A DNA stretch of 64,000 bases from Dietzia sp. JS16-p6b (GTDB taxonomy: Bacteria > Actinomycetota > Actinomycetes > Mycobacteriales > Mycobacteriaceae), in NCBI RefSeq assembly GCF_003052165.1, contig NZ_CP024869.1:2018001-2082000 (forward strand). Reading direction: 5' to 3'. Below the pieces are notes generated by a model. The model had not been told where the DNA came from and searched no databases. It saw only the letters and a list, made by a program, of their open reading frames with translations. Shown here one piece after another: positions 34,870 to 44,972 of the stretch. The translations under genes were made by a program, and so were the position numbers. Every line of letters begins with the position of its first letter. The stretch's first letter is position 1.

Positions 34870-36731
34870 CACATCTGTCCGACCCGGTACTTCAAGGCGA
34901 GCGAGCCCTGCACGCCGGCGATGATCCGGAACGCGGCGCGGAGACGGTGGCGGTCGGCGGAGCTCAGCGTTCCGGGGTCGAGGTGGTTGTCCTGCGGGTC
35001 GTCGTCCGCGATCTGGCGTGCGTGATGACTGTAGGTCAGGCCGCGGAGGAACCGGAATGCCTCGGAGAGGTCCTCCGCATCCGCCCGCGCGATCACACCC
35101 GCCCCGGCCGCGGCGTCGAGTCGACCGAGCGTGGACACCTCGTCGAGCCCTGCGGAGAGGGCGTACACGCGGGCGATCTGCACCACCGGCGCGATCCCCC
35201 CGGCCTTGAGGTCGAGGGTGTTGCGGTACTCGCCTCGTCGTTCCACCACCAGACCGCGGAAGAACCCCAACGGCGGACGCCACTCACAGGCGATCCGCGC
35301 CAGGTGGGCCTGGAACCGCAGGCTGCCCTCGGCGCGCGCGAGCATCTCGTCCCGGACTCTCATGAACAGCGAGGTGTCCCCGTGGACGGGGCGGATGTCC
35401 AGGAAGACCTGGGAGTGCAGGACGGCGTCCGCTCCCGGCGCCCGGACCCAGTCCCCCACCTGGCGTTCCCAGGACGTGCACGTGCGACGCCACGCCGGGG
35501 TGGAGGCCATGACCTCACCCGGACACAGCGGGAACCCGGACCGGTCGAGACCTGCGCACACCTGCTCGGCCAGCTGTGCGAAGTACCGGTCCGCGTCGGG
35601 TGTCGTCCCCGCCGGGTCGTCCAGGATGAGCGCGTTGTCCTGGTCGCTCGCCACACCCAGTTCCCCTCGTGCCTGGGAACCGAGTCCGACCCAGCAGTAC
35701 GCCACGGGCGGCGGTCCGAGCTCAAGCTCGGCAAGGGAGATCAGTCGGCGGGTCGCCGCGTCCGCGGTGGCCGTGACGACCCTGCCGATGTCCTGGGGGG
35801 CTGTGCCGCGGCGGACGAACTCACCGACCAGCGCGGGCAGCCTCGCCGCCAGGTGTGCGACCCCGTCGGCGTCGGGCGCGCGGGCGATGCGGGCCGCGAG
35901 GTAGACGGGGTCGGTCTGCGCCAGGCGGAGCAGGTCCCCGCTGGTCACCATCCCCACCGGCTCACCGTCCTGGCAGACCGGCAGGTGATGGACCCCACGG
36001 TCGATCTGGAGGAGCGTGGCGTCGAACGCGCGGGTCCCCGTGTCCACGGTGACTGGATCCGGGGTCATGATGGCGGATACCGGGGCCCCGGTGTCGCCGC
36101 CCACCGCGACGACCTTGGAGCGCAGGTCCCGGTCGGTGAAGATGCCCACCACGCGACCCGCCTCGACGACCAGCAGCGCGGACACACGGCGTTCGGTCAT
36201 CAGCCTCGCGGCGTCCCGGATGGTGGTGTCGGGTCCGGTGGTCACCGCGTCGCGGGCGAGCAACTCCCCGACCGGCGTACCGAGCGCGTCCCCTCCCGCG
36301 GCCTCGAGTCGAGCCGAGGCGAGATCCTGACGGATCCGTTCGCTGCGTTCGCCGAAGAACCGACTCAGCTGCGGGTGTTCGGTGAGCAGCGAGTCCAGGA
36401 CCTCGCGGGGCATCTCGAGCAGCAGGGTGTCGGCGACCGCCACCATCCGGTAGCGCGATGGTCCGCCACTGGCGAGGGAGGAGTAACCGAAGCAATCCCC
36501 CTCTCCTCGCGCGTCGAGCAGAGCCCCGTCCGGATCACACACCTCCACGGCGCCCGAGCGGATGAGGTGCAGGGTGTCGTTCCGGGCACCCGCGTCGAGG
36601 ATTATCGTTCCCCGGCGGTGGTACCGCTGCGAGAGCTGCGCGGGGATCCGGTCGAGTTGGTCGACGGTCAGCTCGTCGAAGGGGGCGCACCGGGCGAGGA
36701 AATCTCTCACCTCGACGAGTTCGACGTCCAT
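34869..36731 (-). CDS. cNMP-binding/CBS/nucleotidyltransferase (DUF294) signalling protein
   Basis: A 620-residue cytosolic protein with four parts: a cyclic-nucleotide-binding fold (about 10-115), a pair of CBS domains (about 150-270, with RLMTERRVSALLVVEAGRVV), a GlnE/GlnD-like nucleotidyltransferase domain (about 310-450) and a C-terminal DUF294_C helical domain. The nucleotidyltransferase metal site is GLGSQARGELGVASDQDNAL, matching GS-x10-DxD, so it is probably active. The combination suggests a sensor of adenine nucleotides that modifies a target. It is paired with a DEDDh exonuclease. ATG 36731; target unknown. Confidence 0.85.
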   Translation of the reverse strand: MDVELVEVRDFLARCAPFDELTVDQLDRIPAQLSQRYHRRGTIILDAGARNDTLHLIRSGAVEVCDPDGALLDARGEGDCFGYSSLASGGPSRYRMVAVADTLLLEMPREVLDSLLTEHPQLSRFFGERSERIRQDLASARLEAAGGDALGTPVGELLARDAVTTGPDTTIRDAARLMTERRVSALLVVEAGRVVGIFTDRDLRSKVVAVGGDTGAPVSAIMTPDPVTVDTGTRAFDATLLQIDRGVHHLPVCQDGEPVGMVTSGDLLRLAQTDPVYLAARIARAPDADGVAHLAARLPALVGEFVRRGTAPQDIGRVVTATADAATRRLISLAELELGPPPVAYCWVGLGSQARGELGVASDQDNALILDDPAGTTPDADRYFAQLAEQVCAGLDRSGFPLCPGEVMASTPAWRRTCTSWERQVGDWVRAPGADAVLHSQVFLDIRPVHGDTSLFMRVRDEMLARAEGSLRFQAHLARIACEWRPPLGFFRGLVVERRGEYRNTLDLKAGGIAPVVQIARVYALSAGLDEVSTLGRLDAAAGAGVIARADAEDLSEAFRFLRGLTYSHHARQIADDDPQDNHLDPGTLSSADRHRLRAAFRIIAGVQGSLALKYRVGQM

Positions 36732-36755
36732 GGCTCCACTGTGAACGCCGACGGC

Positions 36756-36793
36756 CCGCGGTGTGATGCGCTTCGTGCGATTCACACCCGCGG
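36756..36793 (-). terminator. Hairpin between leuB and the CAP-CBS gene
   Basis: CCGCGGTGTGA (36756-36766) pairs with TCACACCCGCGG (36782-36793) apart from one bulged C, with a 15-nt loop. It lies 23 nt past the leuB stop in the direction of transcription and has no U tract. It could end the serA-leuB transcript. Confidence 0.45.
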
Positions 36794-36815
36794 ACCGCGG
36801 TACTCGTACTCCGCT

Positions 36816-37835
36816 CTAACCGCTGACCGCGGCCACGATCCGGTCCCCGACCTCTGATGTCGCCACCGGCCGGTCCCCACAGGACCCCAGGTCCGCCTCG
36901 ACCGCGGCTTCCACACGGTCGGCTTCTCCGACCTTCCCGAGATGCCGCAACATCAGAGCGACGGACAGGATGGCCGCGGTGGGGTCGGCCTTGCCCTGGC
37001 CTGCGATGTCCGGTGCGGAACCGTGCACCGGTTCGAACATGGACGGGTTGGTCCCGGAGGCATCGATGTTCCCCGACGCCGCGGTGCCGATCCCCCCGGT
37101 GACGGCCGCGGCGAGATCGGTGATGATGTCGCCGAAGAGGTTGTCCGTGACGATGACGTCGAAGCGCGAGGGCTCCGTCACCATGTAGATCGTCGCGGCG
37201 TCGATATGGCAGTAGTCCACCTCGACGTCCGCGAACTCCGGGGCCACCTCGTCGACCGTGCGCTGCCAGAGACCGCCTGCGTTGACCAGAACATTGGTCT
37301 TGTGGACCAGTGTGAGCTTCCCGCGGCGGGACCGCGCGCGGCCGAAGGCGTCGCGTACCACCCGCTCCACGCCGAACCGGGTGTTGACCGAGGTCTCGGT
37401 ACCGATCTCCTGGGGCGTCCCGACCCGGATCGCACCACCGTTGCCGGTGTAGAGCCCTTCGGTCCCCTCGCGGACGACCACGAAGTCGATCTCCCCCGGG
37501 TTCTTGAGCGGGGTCGCCGAGCCCGGGTACAGACGCGACGGGCGGAGGTTGACGTGGTGGTCGAGCGCGAACCGCAGGGGCAGCAGCATCCCGCGTTCGA
37601 GCACGCCGGCGGGCACGGAGCGCGGGTCCCCGATGGCGCCGAGCAGGATCGCGTCGTGGCTCTTCAGGCTCTCGACATCCGCGTCGGTGAGCGTCTCCCC
37701 GGTGCGCAGATAGCGTCGCGCCCCGAGGTCGTACTCCGTCTTCTCGACCCCCGGGACGAGCGCATCCAGTACCCGGATCGCCTCGGCCGTCACCTCGACA
37801 CCGATCCCGTCACCGGGGATGACGGCGAGCTTCAT
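36816..37835 (-). CDS. leuB: 3-isopropylmalate dehydrogenase
   Basis: A 339-residue NAD-dependent enzyme of leucine synthesis. It starts [19 protein letters not shown], matching homologs, which fixes ATG 37835 over a GTG 21 nt upstream. The substrate arginines are in [20 protein letters not shown], the catalytic Lys and Tyr in TLVHKTNVL and [12 protein letters not shown], and the metal aspartates in [31 protein letters not shown] is the NAD site. It lies 35 nt downstream of serA in the same order as Rv2996c-Rv2995c. Confidence 0.96.
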   Translation of the reverse strand: MKLAVIPGDGIGVEVTAEAIRVLDALVPGVEKTEYDLGARRYLRTGETLTDADVESLKSHDAILLGAIGDPRSVPAGVLERGMLLPLRFALDHHVNLRPSRLYPGSATPLKNPGEIDFVVVREGTEGLYTGNGGAIRVGTPQEIGTETSVNTRFGVERVVRDAFGRARSRRGKLTLVHKTNVLVNAGGLWQRTVDEVAPEFADVEVDYCHIDAATIYMVTEPSRFDVIVTDNLFGDIITDLAAAVTGGIGTAASGNIDASGTNPSMFEPVHGSAPDIAGQGKADPTAAILSVALMLRHLGKVGEADRVEAAVEADLGSCGDRPVATSEVGDRIVAAVSG

Positions 37836-37870
37836 CGTCTGCGTGTTCCTCTCCACCGGTCCCGTCTCCC

Positions 37871-39463
37871 TCAGTCCAGGTTGATCTGGGTGGCCGTGGC
37901 CCCGAGCTCGGAGACGATCCGGTCGACCGTCGGATCGGCGACCGCGCGGTCGACCCGGAGGATCAGCGACGCGCCCTCACCCGTGGCGTCCTGGCTCAGG
38001 GCGGCGGCCTGGATGTCGATGCCCTCCCCGCCGAGGATGGAACCGACCTTCCCGAGCACACCCGGTCGATCGGAGTAGTGCACGAAGAGGTTCTGGCCCT
38101 GGGCGCGCAGGTCGAAACCGCGCTCGTTGATCCGGACGATCTTCTGGACCTTCTCGAGGCCCGAGAGGGTTCCGGTGACCTTGCCGGTGGCGCCGTCCGC
38201 GGCCACGGCGGTGACTGTGACGGTGCTGCGGTAGGACTTGGACTCGCTGCGGGTCTCCACCGAGTGGGTGACGCCGCGCTGCTCGGCCATCGATGCGACG
38301 TTGACGAACGTGGCCGGCTCGTCGGTGATCGCGGAGAACAGGCCACGCAGGGCTGCCAGCCCGAGCACGTCTACCTGCTCGGCGGCGAGCTCACCGGCGA
38401 CGTCGACGTTGACCGTGGTCGGCACCCCCGGGCAGAGGTGGCCGGCGATCAGGCCGACCTTGCGGACCAGGTCGATCCACGGGGCGACCTCGTCGCCGAC
38501 CGGACCGCCGGAGACGTTCACTGCGTCCGGGACGAACTCGCCGCGCAGCGCCAACAGCACGCTGCGGGCGACGTCGGTGCCGGCGCGGTCCTGGGCTTCG
38601 CTGGTGGAGGCGCCCAGGTGGGGGGTGACGACGGTGTTCTCCAGCTCGAACAGCGGCGAATCGGTGCAGGGCTCGGTGTCGAACACGTCGAGGGCGGCAG
38701 ACCGGACCTTGCCGGACTTGAGTGCGTCGACCAGGGCGTCCTCGACGATCAGCCCACCGCGGGCGGCGTTGACGATCACGACGCCGTCCTTGGCGCGGGC
38801 CAGCCGCTCGGCGTCCAGCAGACCGGCCGTCTCCTTGGTCTTGGGCAGGTGCATCGTGATGATGTCGGCCCGGGAGACCAGCTCGTCGATGTCGACCAGC
38901 TCGATGCCCAGCTGCGCCGCTCGGGCGGCGGGCAGGTAGGGGTCGTAGGCGATGAGGGTGGTCTCGAACGCCGCCAGGCGCTGTGCCACCAACTGGCCGA
39001 TCCGACCCAGGCCCACCACTCCGATGGTCTTGCCGAGCAGTTCGACGCCGTTGAACGAACTCCGCTTCCAGGTGTGCTCGCGCAGCGTGCGGTCGGCGGC
39101 GGGAATCTGGCGGCACGCGGACATGAGCAGCGCCACCGCGTGCTCTGCGGCCGAGTGGATGTTGGAGGTGGGCGCGTTGACCACCATGACACCGCGTTCG
39201 GTGGCGGCGGGGATCTCCACGTTGTCCAGTCCCACGCCCGCGCGACCGATGATCTTCAGCTTGGGTGCCGCGGCGAGGACCTCGGCGTCGACCGTCGTCG
39301 CCGAACGGACGAGGAGCGCGTCCGCGTCCTTCACCGCGTCGAGGAGCCTGGGGCGATCCGGGCCGTCGACCCAGCGGACCTCGACGGCGTCGCCGAGTGC
39401 GTCGACGGTCGACTGGGCGAGCTTGTCGGCGATGAGGACGACGGGACGTCCGGATGCTGTCAC
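37871..39463 (-). CDS. serA: D-3-phosphoglycerate dehydrogenase (long type)
   Basis: A 530-residue enzyme for the first step of serine synthesis. The NAD site is [19 protein letters not shown], the catalytic Arg lies in VNAARGGLI, Glu in [12 protein letters not shown] and His in [12 protein letters not shown]. After the catalytic part come the intervening ASB domain (about residues 320-450) and a C-terminal ACT domain ([16 protein letters not shown]), the type-1 arrangement through which serine inhibits the mycobacterial enzyme. GTG 39463 has GAGGAG about 8 nt upstream. Confidence 0.96.
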   Translation of the reverse strand: MTASGRPVVLIADKLAQSTVDALGDAVEVRWVDGPDRPRLLDAVKDADALLVRSATTVDAEVLAAAPKLKIIGRAGVGLDNVEIPAATERGVMVVNAPTSNIHSAAEHAVALLMSACRQIPAADRTLREHTWKRSSFNGVELLGKTIGVVGLGRIGQLVAQRLAAFETTLIAYDPYLPAARAAQLGIELVDIDELVSRADIITMHLPKTKETAGLLDAERLARAKDGVVIVNAARGGLIVEDALVDALKSGKVRSAALDVFDTEPCTDSPLFELENTVVTPHLGASTSEAQDRAGTDVARSVLLALRGEFVPDAVNVSGGPVGDEVAPWIDLVRKVGLIAGHLCPGVPTTVNVDVAGELAAEQVDVLGLAALRGLFSAITDEPATFVNVASMAEQRGVTHSVETRSESKSYRSTVTVTAVAADGATGKVTGTLSGLEKVQKIVRINERGFDLRAQGQNLFVHYSDRPGVLGKVGSILGGEGIDIQAAALSQDATGEGASLILRVDRAVADPTVDRIVSELGATATQINLD

Positions 39464-39475
39464 AGTGGGATCTCC

Positions 39476-39497
39476 TCGGTGTCAATTCGGGCACCGA
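39476..39497. promoter_or_regulatory. Inverted repeat next to the serA ribosome binding site
   Basis: TCGGTG (39476-39481) and CACCGA (39492-39497) are perfect inverted repeats with a 10-nt spacer, just upstream of the serA ribosome binding site. On the minus strand TAGACT lies farther upstream and could be the -10. An operator or a 5'-UTR hairpin are both possible. Confidence 0.3.
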
Positions 39498-39566
39498 CAG
39501 TCTAGGTCACCGCACCCCGCCCACGACCAGTGGCCGGGGTGGCGACGGGGGCCTACCGTGGCTGAT

Positions 39567-39606
39567 GTCACCGCAGCACCCGACCGTGTCACTGCAGCAC
39601 CCGACC
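39567..39606 (+). repeat. Two 19-bp direct repeats, 21-bp period
   Basis: GTCACCGCAGCACCCGACC (39567-39585) recurs with one change at 39588-39606. The period is 21 bp, two helical turns. It lies between the divergent serA and hypothetical genes. In the frame of the downstream gene it would encode two copies of VTAAPD plus one residue, so it may instead belong to a longer N-terminus beginning at GTG 39558. Confidence 0.7.
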
Positions 39607-39629
39607 TCCGCCCGACGAACGGAACACCC

Positions 39630-40211
39630 ATGCCGCGCACTCCCCGATCGACCGGATTCCCGGCCGGCCTGCCCAGTCCCTGGCTGCCCGTCCTCGCGCC
39701 CGCTCGCGGCTCGACCGCGGTGGCCACCTACCTGAGGGCCCACCTGTACGGAGCTGCTGTGGGACGCAGCCTGCTCGACCGCTGCATCCGTGCGGTCGAC
39801 GATCCCGACCGGGCCCGACTCGAGCCACTTCGGGATCAGTTCGAGCAGGAGATCGCCGTCGCCTCCGAGGTGTTGTCCCGGTTGTCCCCCATCGGAACGC
39901 CGGGTCGGGGGCTGGTGCGCCGATCCTCCGGGATCGCCCTGGGCGTCCTGCCCGTGGGACCGGTGCTCAGCGACCCGCTCGCACGGCTGGGGGTGCTGGA
40001 GGCGCTACGCACCCTCGTCGTGGCCAAACGCTCGATGTGGGACCTGCTCGCGGAGTCCTGGGTGGCGGACGCGCCCTCCGGTGGTGAGGGTGCGACGGTG
40101 GGCGGCCCCGGGACCCGACGCGTCCTGATGGACCTGGCCGAGCAGGCCGCGGCGCAGGCGGTCCTGCTCGAGGAACTGCGACGTACCTACGGTCTGGCAG
40201 TCTTCGAATGA
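39630..40211 (+). CDS. Conserved helical hypothetical protein
   Basis: A 193-residue protein I do not recognise. It is mostly alpha-helical, with Leu/Arg/Glu-rich segments such as LEPLRDQFEQEIAVASEVL, a Gly/Pro/Val loop (GIALGVLPVGPVLSDPLARL) and a C-terminal helix ending AVLLEELRRTYGLAVFE. There are no cysteines or catalytic motifs. Its stop overlaps the start of the FAD oxidoreductase by 4 nt, which ties the two functionally. The start is uncertain: ATG 39630 or in-frame GTG 39558. Confidence 0.7.
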   Translation: MPRTPRSTGFPAGLPSPWLPVLAPARGSTAVATYLRAHLYGAAVGRSLLDRCIRAVDDPDRARLEPLRDQFEQEIAVASEVLSRLSPIGTPGRGLVRRSSGIALGVLPVGPVLSDPLARLGVLEALRTLVVAKRSMWDLLAESWVADAPSGGEGATVGGPGTRRVLMDLAEQAAAQAVLLEELRRTYGLAVFE

Positions 40212-41680
40212 CCCGGTCCGACCCGGTCCGCGCCGACGTCGTGGTGGTGGGGTCGGGTCCGAACGGACTCGCCGCCGCGCTCCTGTGCGCCCGCGCCGGC
40301 CGACGGGTCGTGGTGCTCGAGGCCGAGGACACCATCGGGGGCGGGTGTCGCACCCTGCCCATGGACGGCATGCCGGGCGATCTCGGCGAGGGACTGCTGG
40401 TCGACCCGTGTTCGGCTGTCCACCCGATGGCCGGCGCCGCACCGTTCTTCCGGCAGTTCGACCTGGCCGCGCACGGCGTCGAGTTGAGGACGCCGCCGGT
40501 CCAGTTGGGCCACGCGCTCCCCGGTCGCGACGCGATCGTGGTCCCCTCCGACCCCTCCCCCGCGAGCCTGGCCGAGGGGATGGGGTCCGAGGCGGAGGCC
40601 CGGGCCTGGTGGCAGGTCATGGAACCGCTGGCCGAGCGGCCACTCGAGGTGGTGGCCACGGCGCTGTCCGATCAGCGATCGATCCCGCCGGTCACGGTGG
40701 TGGCAGCGCTGGCGAGGGCCTTCGCCCGGGCACATCCCCTGGGGATCACGGGCGACCGATTCGGACCGGATGGCCGGACCCTGTTCTCGGGGATCGCCTC
40801 CCACGCGATCTCGCCCCTCTCCTCGCCGGCGGCGACCGGGGTCGGCCTGATCCTCGGTTCCCTCCTGCACTCCCCGCTCGGGTGGGCCCTTCCTGTCGGG
40901 GGGAGCGGTGCGATCACCGCCGCCCTGGCAGAGGCGCTGCGCCGGGCCGGCGGGGAGATCCGCACGGGGATCCGCGTCGGGTCGATGGCGCAGATTGACG
41001 CGCGGGACATCGTCTTCAACACCTCCTCGCGGATCCTCGGCGAGATCCTGCTGTCGTCCTCGCCGTCACCGGCCGTGGAGCGACGGGCCCGACGGCTCAC
41101 CCGAGCGCCCGTGGGAGGTGCCGCGGCGAAGGTCGACATCGTCCTGTCGGGTCCGGTGCCGTGGAGCGACCGACGCCTGAGCGATGCGGGCACGCTTCAC
41201 CTGGGTGGGGACTCCGCCCACATCGACGCGGCCGAGCGCGCGGTGGCGGACGGCCGGCACGCGGACCGTCCGATGGTGCTGGTCTCCCAGCCGTGGGTCA
41301 CGGATCCGGGCCGCATCGCACCCGACGGGCGACGGCCGCTGTGGACCTACGCTCACGTGCCCGCCTACTCGCGGCAGGACCAGACCGAGCAGGTGCTCGC
41401 CGCGCTCGAGGCGGTCGCACCAGGGATCCGCGACGTGGTGGTGGCGACCCGGTGCACGCCCGCGTCCCGGATGGATCGCCACAATGCGAACTACGCCGGG
41501 GGGGACATCGCCGCGGGCCGCGTGGACCTGCGCGGCCTCGTCGCCCGGCCGGTCCCCCGTGTCGACCCCTACGCGACCGGGGTCCCCGGCATATGGCACG
41601 CCTCCGGATCGACGCCCCCCGGGCCCGGTGTCCACGGGCTCGCGGGCCAGTACGTCGCCGAGCGGATCCTCCGCGGCTGA
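40208..41680 (+). CDS. NAD(P)/FAD-dependent oxidoreductase, phytoene desaturase-like
   Basis: A 490-residue flavoprotein, counterpart of Rv2997. The N-terminal FAD fold has VVVVGSGPNGLAAALLCARA with GxGxxG at about residue 15 and an acidic end of strand 2 (VVLEAEDTIGGGCRT). The C-terminal FAD motif is STPPGPGVHGLAGQYVAERI. This arrangement places it in the phytoene dehydrogenase/amine-oxidase superfamily. No carotenoid gene is adjacent, so the substrate is unknown. It is coupled to the small helical protein upstream. Confidence 0.85.
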   Translation: MTRSDPVRADVVVVGSGPNGLAAALLCARAGRRVVVLEAEDTIGGGCRTLPMDGMPGDLGEGLLVDPCSAVHPMAGAAPFFRQFDLAAHGVELRTPPVQLGHALPGRDAIVVPSDPSPASLAEGMGSEAEARAWWQVMEPLAERPLEVVATALSDQRSIPPVTVVAALARAFARAHPLGITGDRFGPDGRTLFSGIASHAISPLSSPAATGVGLILGSLLHSPLGWALPVGGSGAITAALAEALRRAGGEIRTGIRVGSMAQIDARDIVFNTSSRILGEILLSSSPSPAVERRARRLTRAPVGGAAAKVDIVLSGPVPWSDRRLSDAGTLHLGGDSAHIDAAERAVADGRHADRPMVLVSQPWVTDPGRIAPDGRRPLWTYAHVPAYSRQDQTEQVLAALEAVAPGIRDVVVATRCTPASRMDRHNANYAGGDIAAGRVDLRGLVARPVPRVDPYATGVPGIWHASGSTPPGPGVHGLAGQYVAERILRG

Positions 41681-41723
41681 CGGGTCGGCTCGACCGCCCG
41701 ACCCGTCGCCTACCGGGCGGTCG
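41679..41723. terminator. Overlapping alternative hairpins between convergent genes
   Basis: GACGGGTCGG (41679-41688) pairs with CCGACCCGTC (41698-41707). CGACCGCCCG (41691-41700) pairs with CGGGCGGTCG (41714-41723). Both are perfect 10-bp stems and share bases 41698-41700, so only one forms at a time. They lie between the rightward oxidoreductase and the leftward lipoprotein and are well placed as a bidirectional terminator. Confidence 0.65.
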
Positions 41724-41729
41724 GGCCGC

Positions 41730-43346
41730 CTACTGGTAGGACACGAACCACGGCCGGGGCTCGACCGCCATCGTCTGCTCCGGTGTGAAGGTCGGCGTGT
41801 CCTCGTCGTAGAAGTTCTTCCACGCCATCCAGATGTCGGGGGACAGCCCCTGTTGCAGCACCTCCCACGTCTCGAATTTCATCTCCGGCGTGCCGTGTCC
41901 GTCGGCGTGGAGGGAGATCGCCACCTCGGGCCGCGAGGTGTCGATGTCCTCGCGGTCGGTGATCATCGCCAGGCTGAACTGGTGCAGGATGAGCAGCTTC
42001 TGTGGCCCGCCGGAGTCGCGGGTGAGATCGGCGAGCCAGTGGGTGACCCGGTTGATCTCCTCGGCGCTCGCGCTGCCGATCTGTGCCCCCGGGCGCTGTC
42101 CGGGCTCGAGCTTCCACTCGGGGTCCAGGGCCAGTCCCACGTTGGGCCGCCGGAGCAGATCCTCGAACAATCGGGCCTGGTCGAGCAGGTCCGCCATCCC
42201 GGGTTGCAGGTCGATCACGGCGTAGCCACCGGCCTCGGTGATCGCGTCGACGAGCGGCTCGAACTCCTCCGGAGGCCACTCGTTGGTGTAGTTGCCGTCG
42301 GGCCCGGGCTCGGTCGCCGCGACCGTGGCGATGATCTCGAACGCGGGGACGACCGGCTCGGGTGAGTACGGCTGGTACTCCTCGACCAAGCGGCGCACCC
42401 GTTCCGCGCTCTCCTCGGGTCCCTGCTCGCCGAGAACGCCCAGGGCCGGGGTGATGGGCGAGCCGTACGCCGCCACGAACCGTCGGCCGGGGAAGAGCAG
42501 TTGCCCCCCGCCGGGGAGCTCGGGAACGGTCCGGGCCTCCTCGATCCGCTGAGCCAACTCCTCCTCGGTGCCCCACCCGGGCCCGAGGGCGATCACGGTG
42601 TCGGCGTCGGTCACCGCCTCGACCGAACCCCCGTCGACGCGCGGGTCCGGTGCCCGGAGGTGGGAGACCGCCGCCCCGCCCGCGACGGCGGTCGCGACCG
42701 CGGCCACCGGGGTCGCGTCATGGACGAGGACGCGGGGGGCGTCGTCTGCGGACCAGGCCGGCTCGCCGACGGCGAACTGCTCGGCATCCGACGCGGTCTC
42801 ACCGCCGGCGGTGAACCGCCCGACCACCATCAGGGACGGTGAACCCGGTGACTGGTGGACGGTGACGTCGTCCACGCGGTCGCCCGGGATCTCCTGCTCC
42901 GAGTGGAACGTGATCCCGGTCAGTTCCTCCAGATCGGCGCGGTCTCCAGGGGAGTCGACGACCTCGCCGTCGTCGGGGGTGAACGTCACCTCGCCGACCC
43001 GCAGCACCCGCTCCGTGCCCATCCGATCGAGCTCGCCCGCGAGTGCGTCATCGCCCCCGGCCACCGCGGTGAGCATCGGCGCGCGCAGCCCCACGGCCAC
43101 CGACGCGGCGCGGGCCTGGGCGGCCTCGTCCGGCGCCGCCACCACGACCACCGGGGCGGCCTCCACCAGCAGGCGGGTCGCCTCGACACCGGACTCGTCG
43201 GCGTCCACGGCGACCCTCGCACCCTCGACCTGCGCGGCGGTGATACCCGGCGACGCGTCGGCGGGCCCGGAGGTGCACGCGGCAGTGGCCGCGACCAGAC
43301 AGAACGAGAGAACCGCCGCCCCCACTCCTCGGTTGAAGTGGCGCAC
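41730..43346 (-). CDS. Large exported lipoprotein with a probable TIM-barrel C-terminal domain
   Basis: A 538-residue predicted lipoprotein: signal peptide GAAVLSFCLVAATAAC with lipobox ATAAC, so Cys24 would be acylated. Residues about 40-330 contain alternating Ala/Val-rich strands, such as APVVVVAAPDEAAQARAASV, that recall cell-wall-binding repeat 2 modules. Residues about 345-538 resemble a glycoside-hydrolase-like barrel (GYAVIDLQPGMADLLDQARL, then LALDPEWKLEPGQRPG, and a tail WMAWKNFYDEDTPTF). Function unknown; envelope-located. AGGAGG lies 7 nt before GTG 43346. It is 51 nt downstream of ilvC but likely separate. Confidence 0.7.
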   Translation of the reverse strand: MRHFNRGVGAAVLSFCLVAATAACTSGPADASPGITAAQVEGARVAVDADESGVEATRLLVEAAPVVVVAAPDEAAQARAASVAVGLRAPMLTAVAGGDDALAGELDRMGTERVLRVGEVTFTPDDGEVVDSPGDRADLEELTGITFHSEQEIPGDRVDDVTVHQSPGSPSLMVVGRFTAGGETASDAEQFAVGEPAWSADDAPRVLVHDATPVAAVATAVAGGAAVSHLRAPDPRVDGGSVEAVTDADTVIALGPGWGTEEELAQRIEEARTVPELPGGGQLLFPGRRFVAAYGSPITPALGVLGEQGPEESAERVRRLVEEYQPYSPEPVVPAFEIIATVAATEPGPDGNYTNEWPPEEFEPLVDAITEAGGYAVIDLQPGMADLLDQARLFEDLLRRPNVGLALDPEWKLEPGQRPGAQIGSASAEEINRVTHWLADLTRDSGGPQKLLILHQFSLAMITDREDIDTSRPEVAISLHADGHGTPEMKFETWEVLQQGLSPDIWMAWKNFYDEDTPTFTPEQTMAVEPRPWFVSYQ

Positions 43347-43397
43347 GGCGGTCCTCCTGACAGTCGGGAATCGATCCCGCTGGACCCTACATGGGCC

Positions 43398-44465
<1,068 letters not shown>

Positions 44466-44972
44466 CTATCGAGTGGTGGTGATGGACTTGGGGCCGCGTC
44501 CCAGCGCGACCATGCCGGATTGCACGATCTCGCGGATCCCGTAGCCGTCGAGCATGCGCAGCAGCGCGTCGAGCTTGTCGGGGGTACCGGTGGCCTCGAG
44601 CGTGAGCGATTCCGGGGAGACGTCCACGACGTGGGCGCGGAAGAGACTGGCGATCTCGACGATCTGGCCACGATTGGTGGTGTCGGCGCGGACCTTGACC
44701 AGTGTGAGTTCCCGGGCGACCGAACCGGCCGGGTCCTGCTCCACGATCTTGATCACGTTGACCAGCTTGTTGAGCTGCTTGGTCACCTGTTCGAGGGGGA
44801 AGTCCTCGACGGCCACGACGATCGTCATCCGCGAGAGACCGTCGGTCTCCGTGGGACCCACCGCGAGGGACTCGATGTTGAACCCGCGCCGGGAGAACAG
44901 CGACGCCACGCGCGCGAGCACGCCGGGCTTGTCCTCCACCAGCACGCTCAGGGTGTGGGAGCGGGCGGTCAC
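44466..44972 (-). CDS. ilvN: Acetolactate synthase small (regulatory) subunit
   Basis: A 168-residue regulatory subunit. The N-terminal ACT domain carries [20 protein letters not shown] and [15 protein letters not shown], the site of valine feedback inhibition in this family. A second ACT-like domain follows ([18 protein letters not shown]). GTG 44972 overlaps the ilvB stop by 4 nt (GTGA), so the two subunits are translationally coupled. Confidence 0.96.
   Translation of the reverse strand: MTARSHTLSVLVEDKPGVLARVASLFSRRGFNIESLAVGPTETDGLSRMTIVVAVEDFPLEQVTKQLNKLVNVIKIVEQDPAGSVARELTLVKVRADTTNRGQIVEIASLFRAHVVDVSPESLTLEATGTPDKLDALLRMLDGYGIREIVQSGMVALGRGPKSITTTR

Noticed and set aside
36762-36786. 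CRP/GlxR-type site (TGTGA ... TCACA)
   Set aside because: The half-sites are 15 nt apart instead of about 6, and they form the arms of a larger hairpin, so a cAMP-receptor site is unlikely.
34947-36857. Plus-strand open frame of 636 codons
   Set aside because: Antisense to the CAP-CBS-nucleotidyltransferase gene, which has clear domains.
38078-39505. Plus-strand open frame of 475 codons
   Set aside because: Antisense shadow of serA, which has every catalytic residue and the ACT domain.
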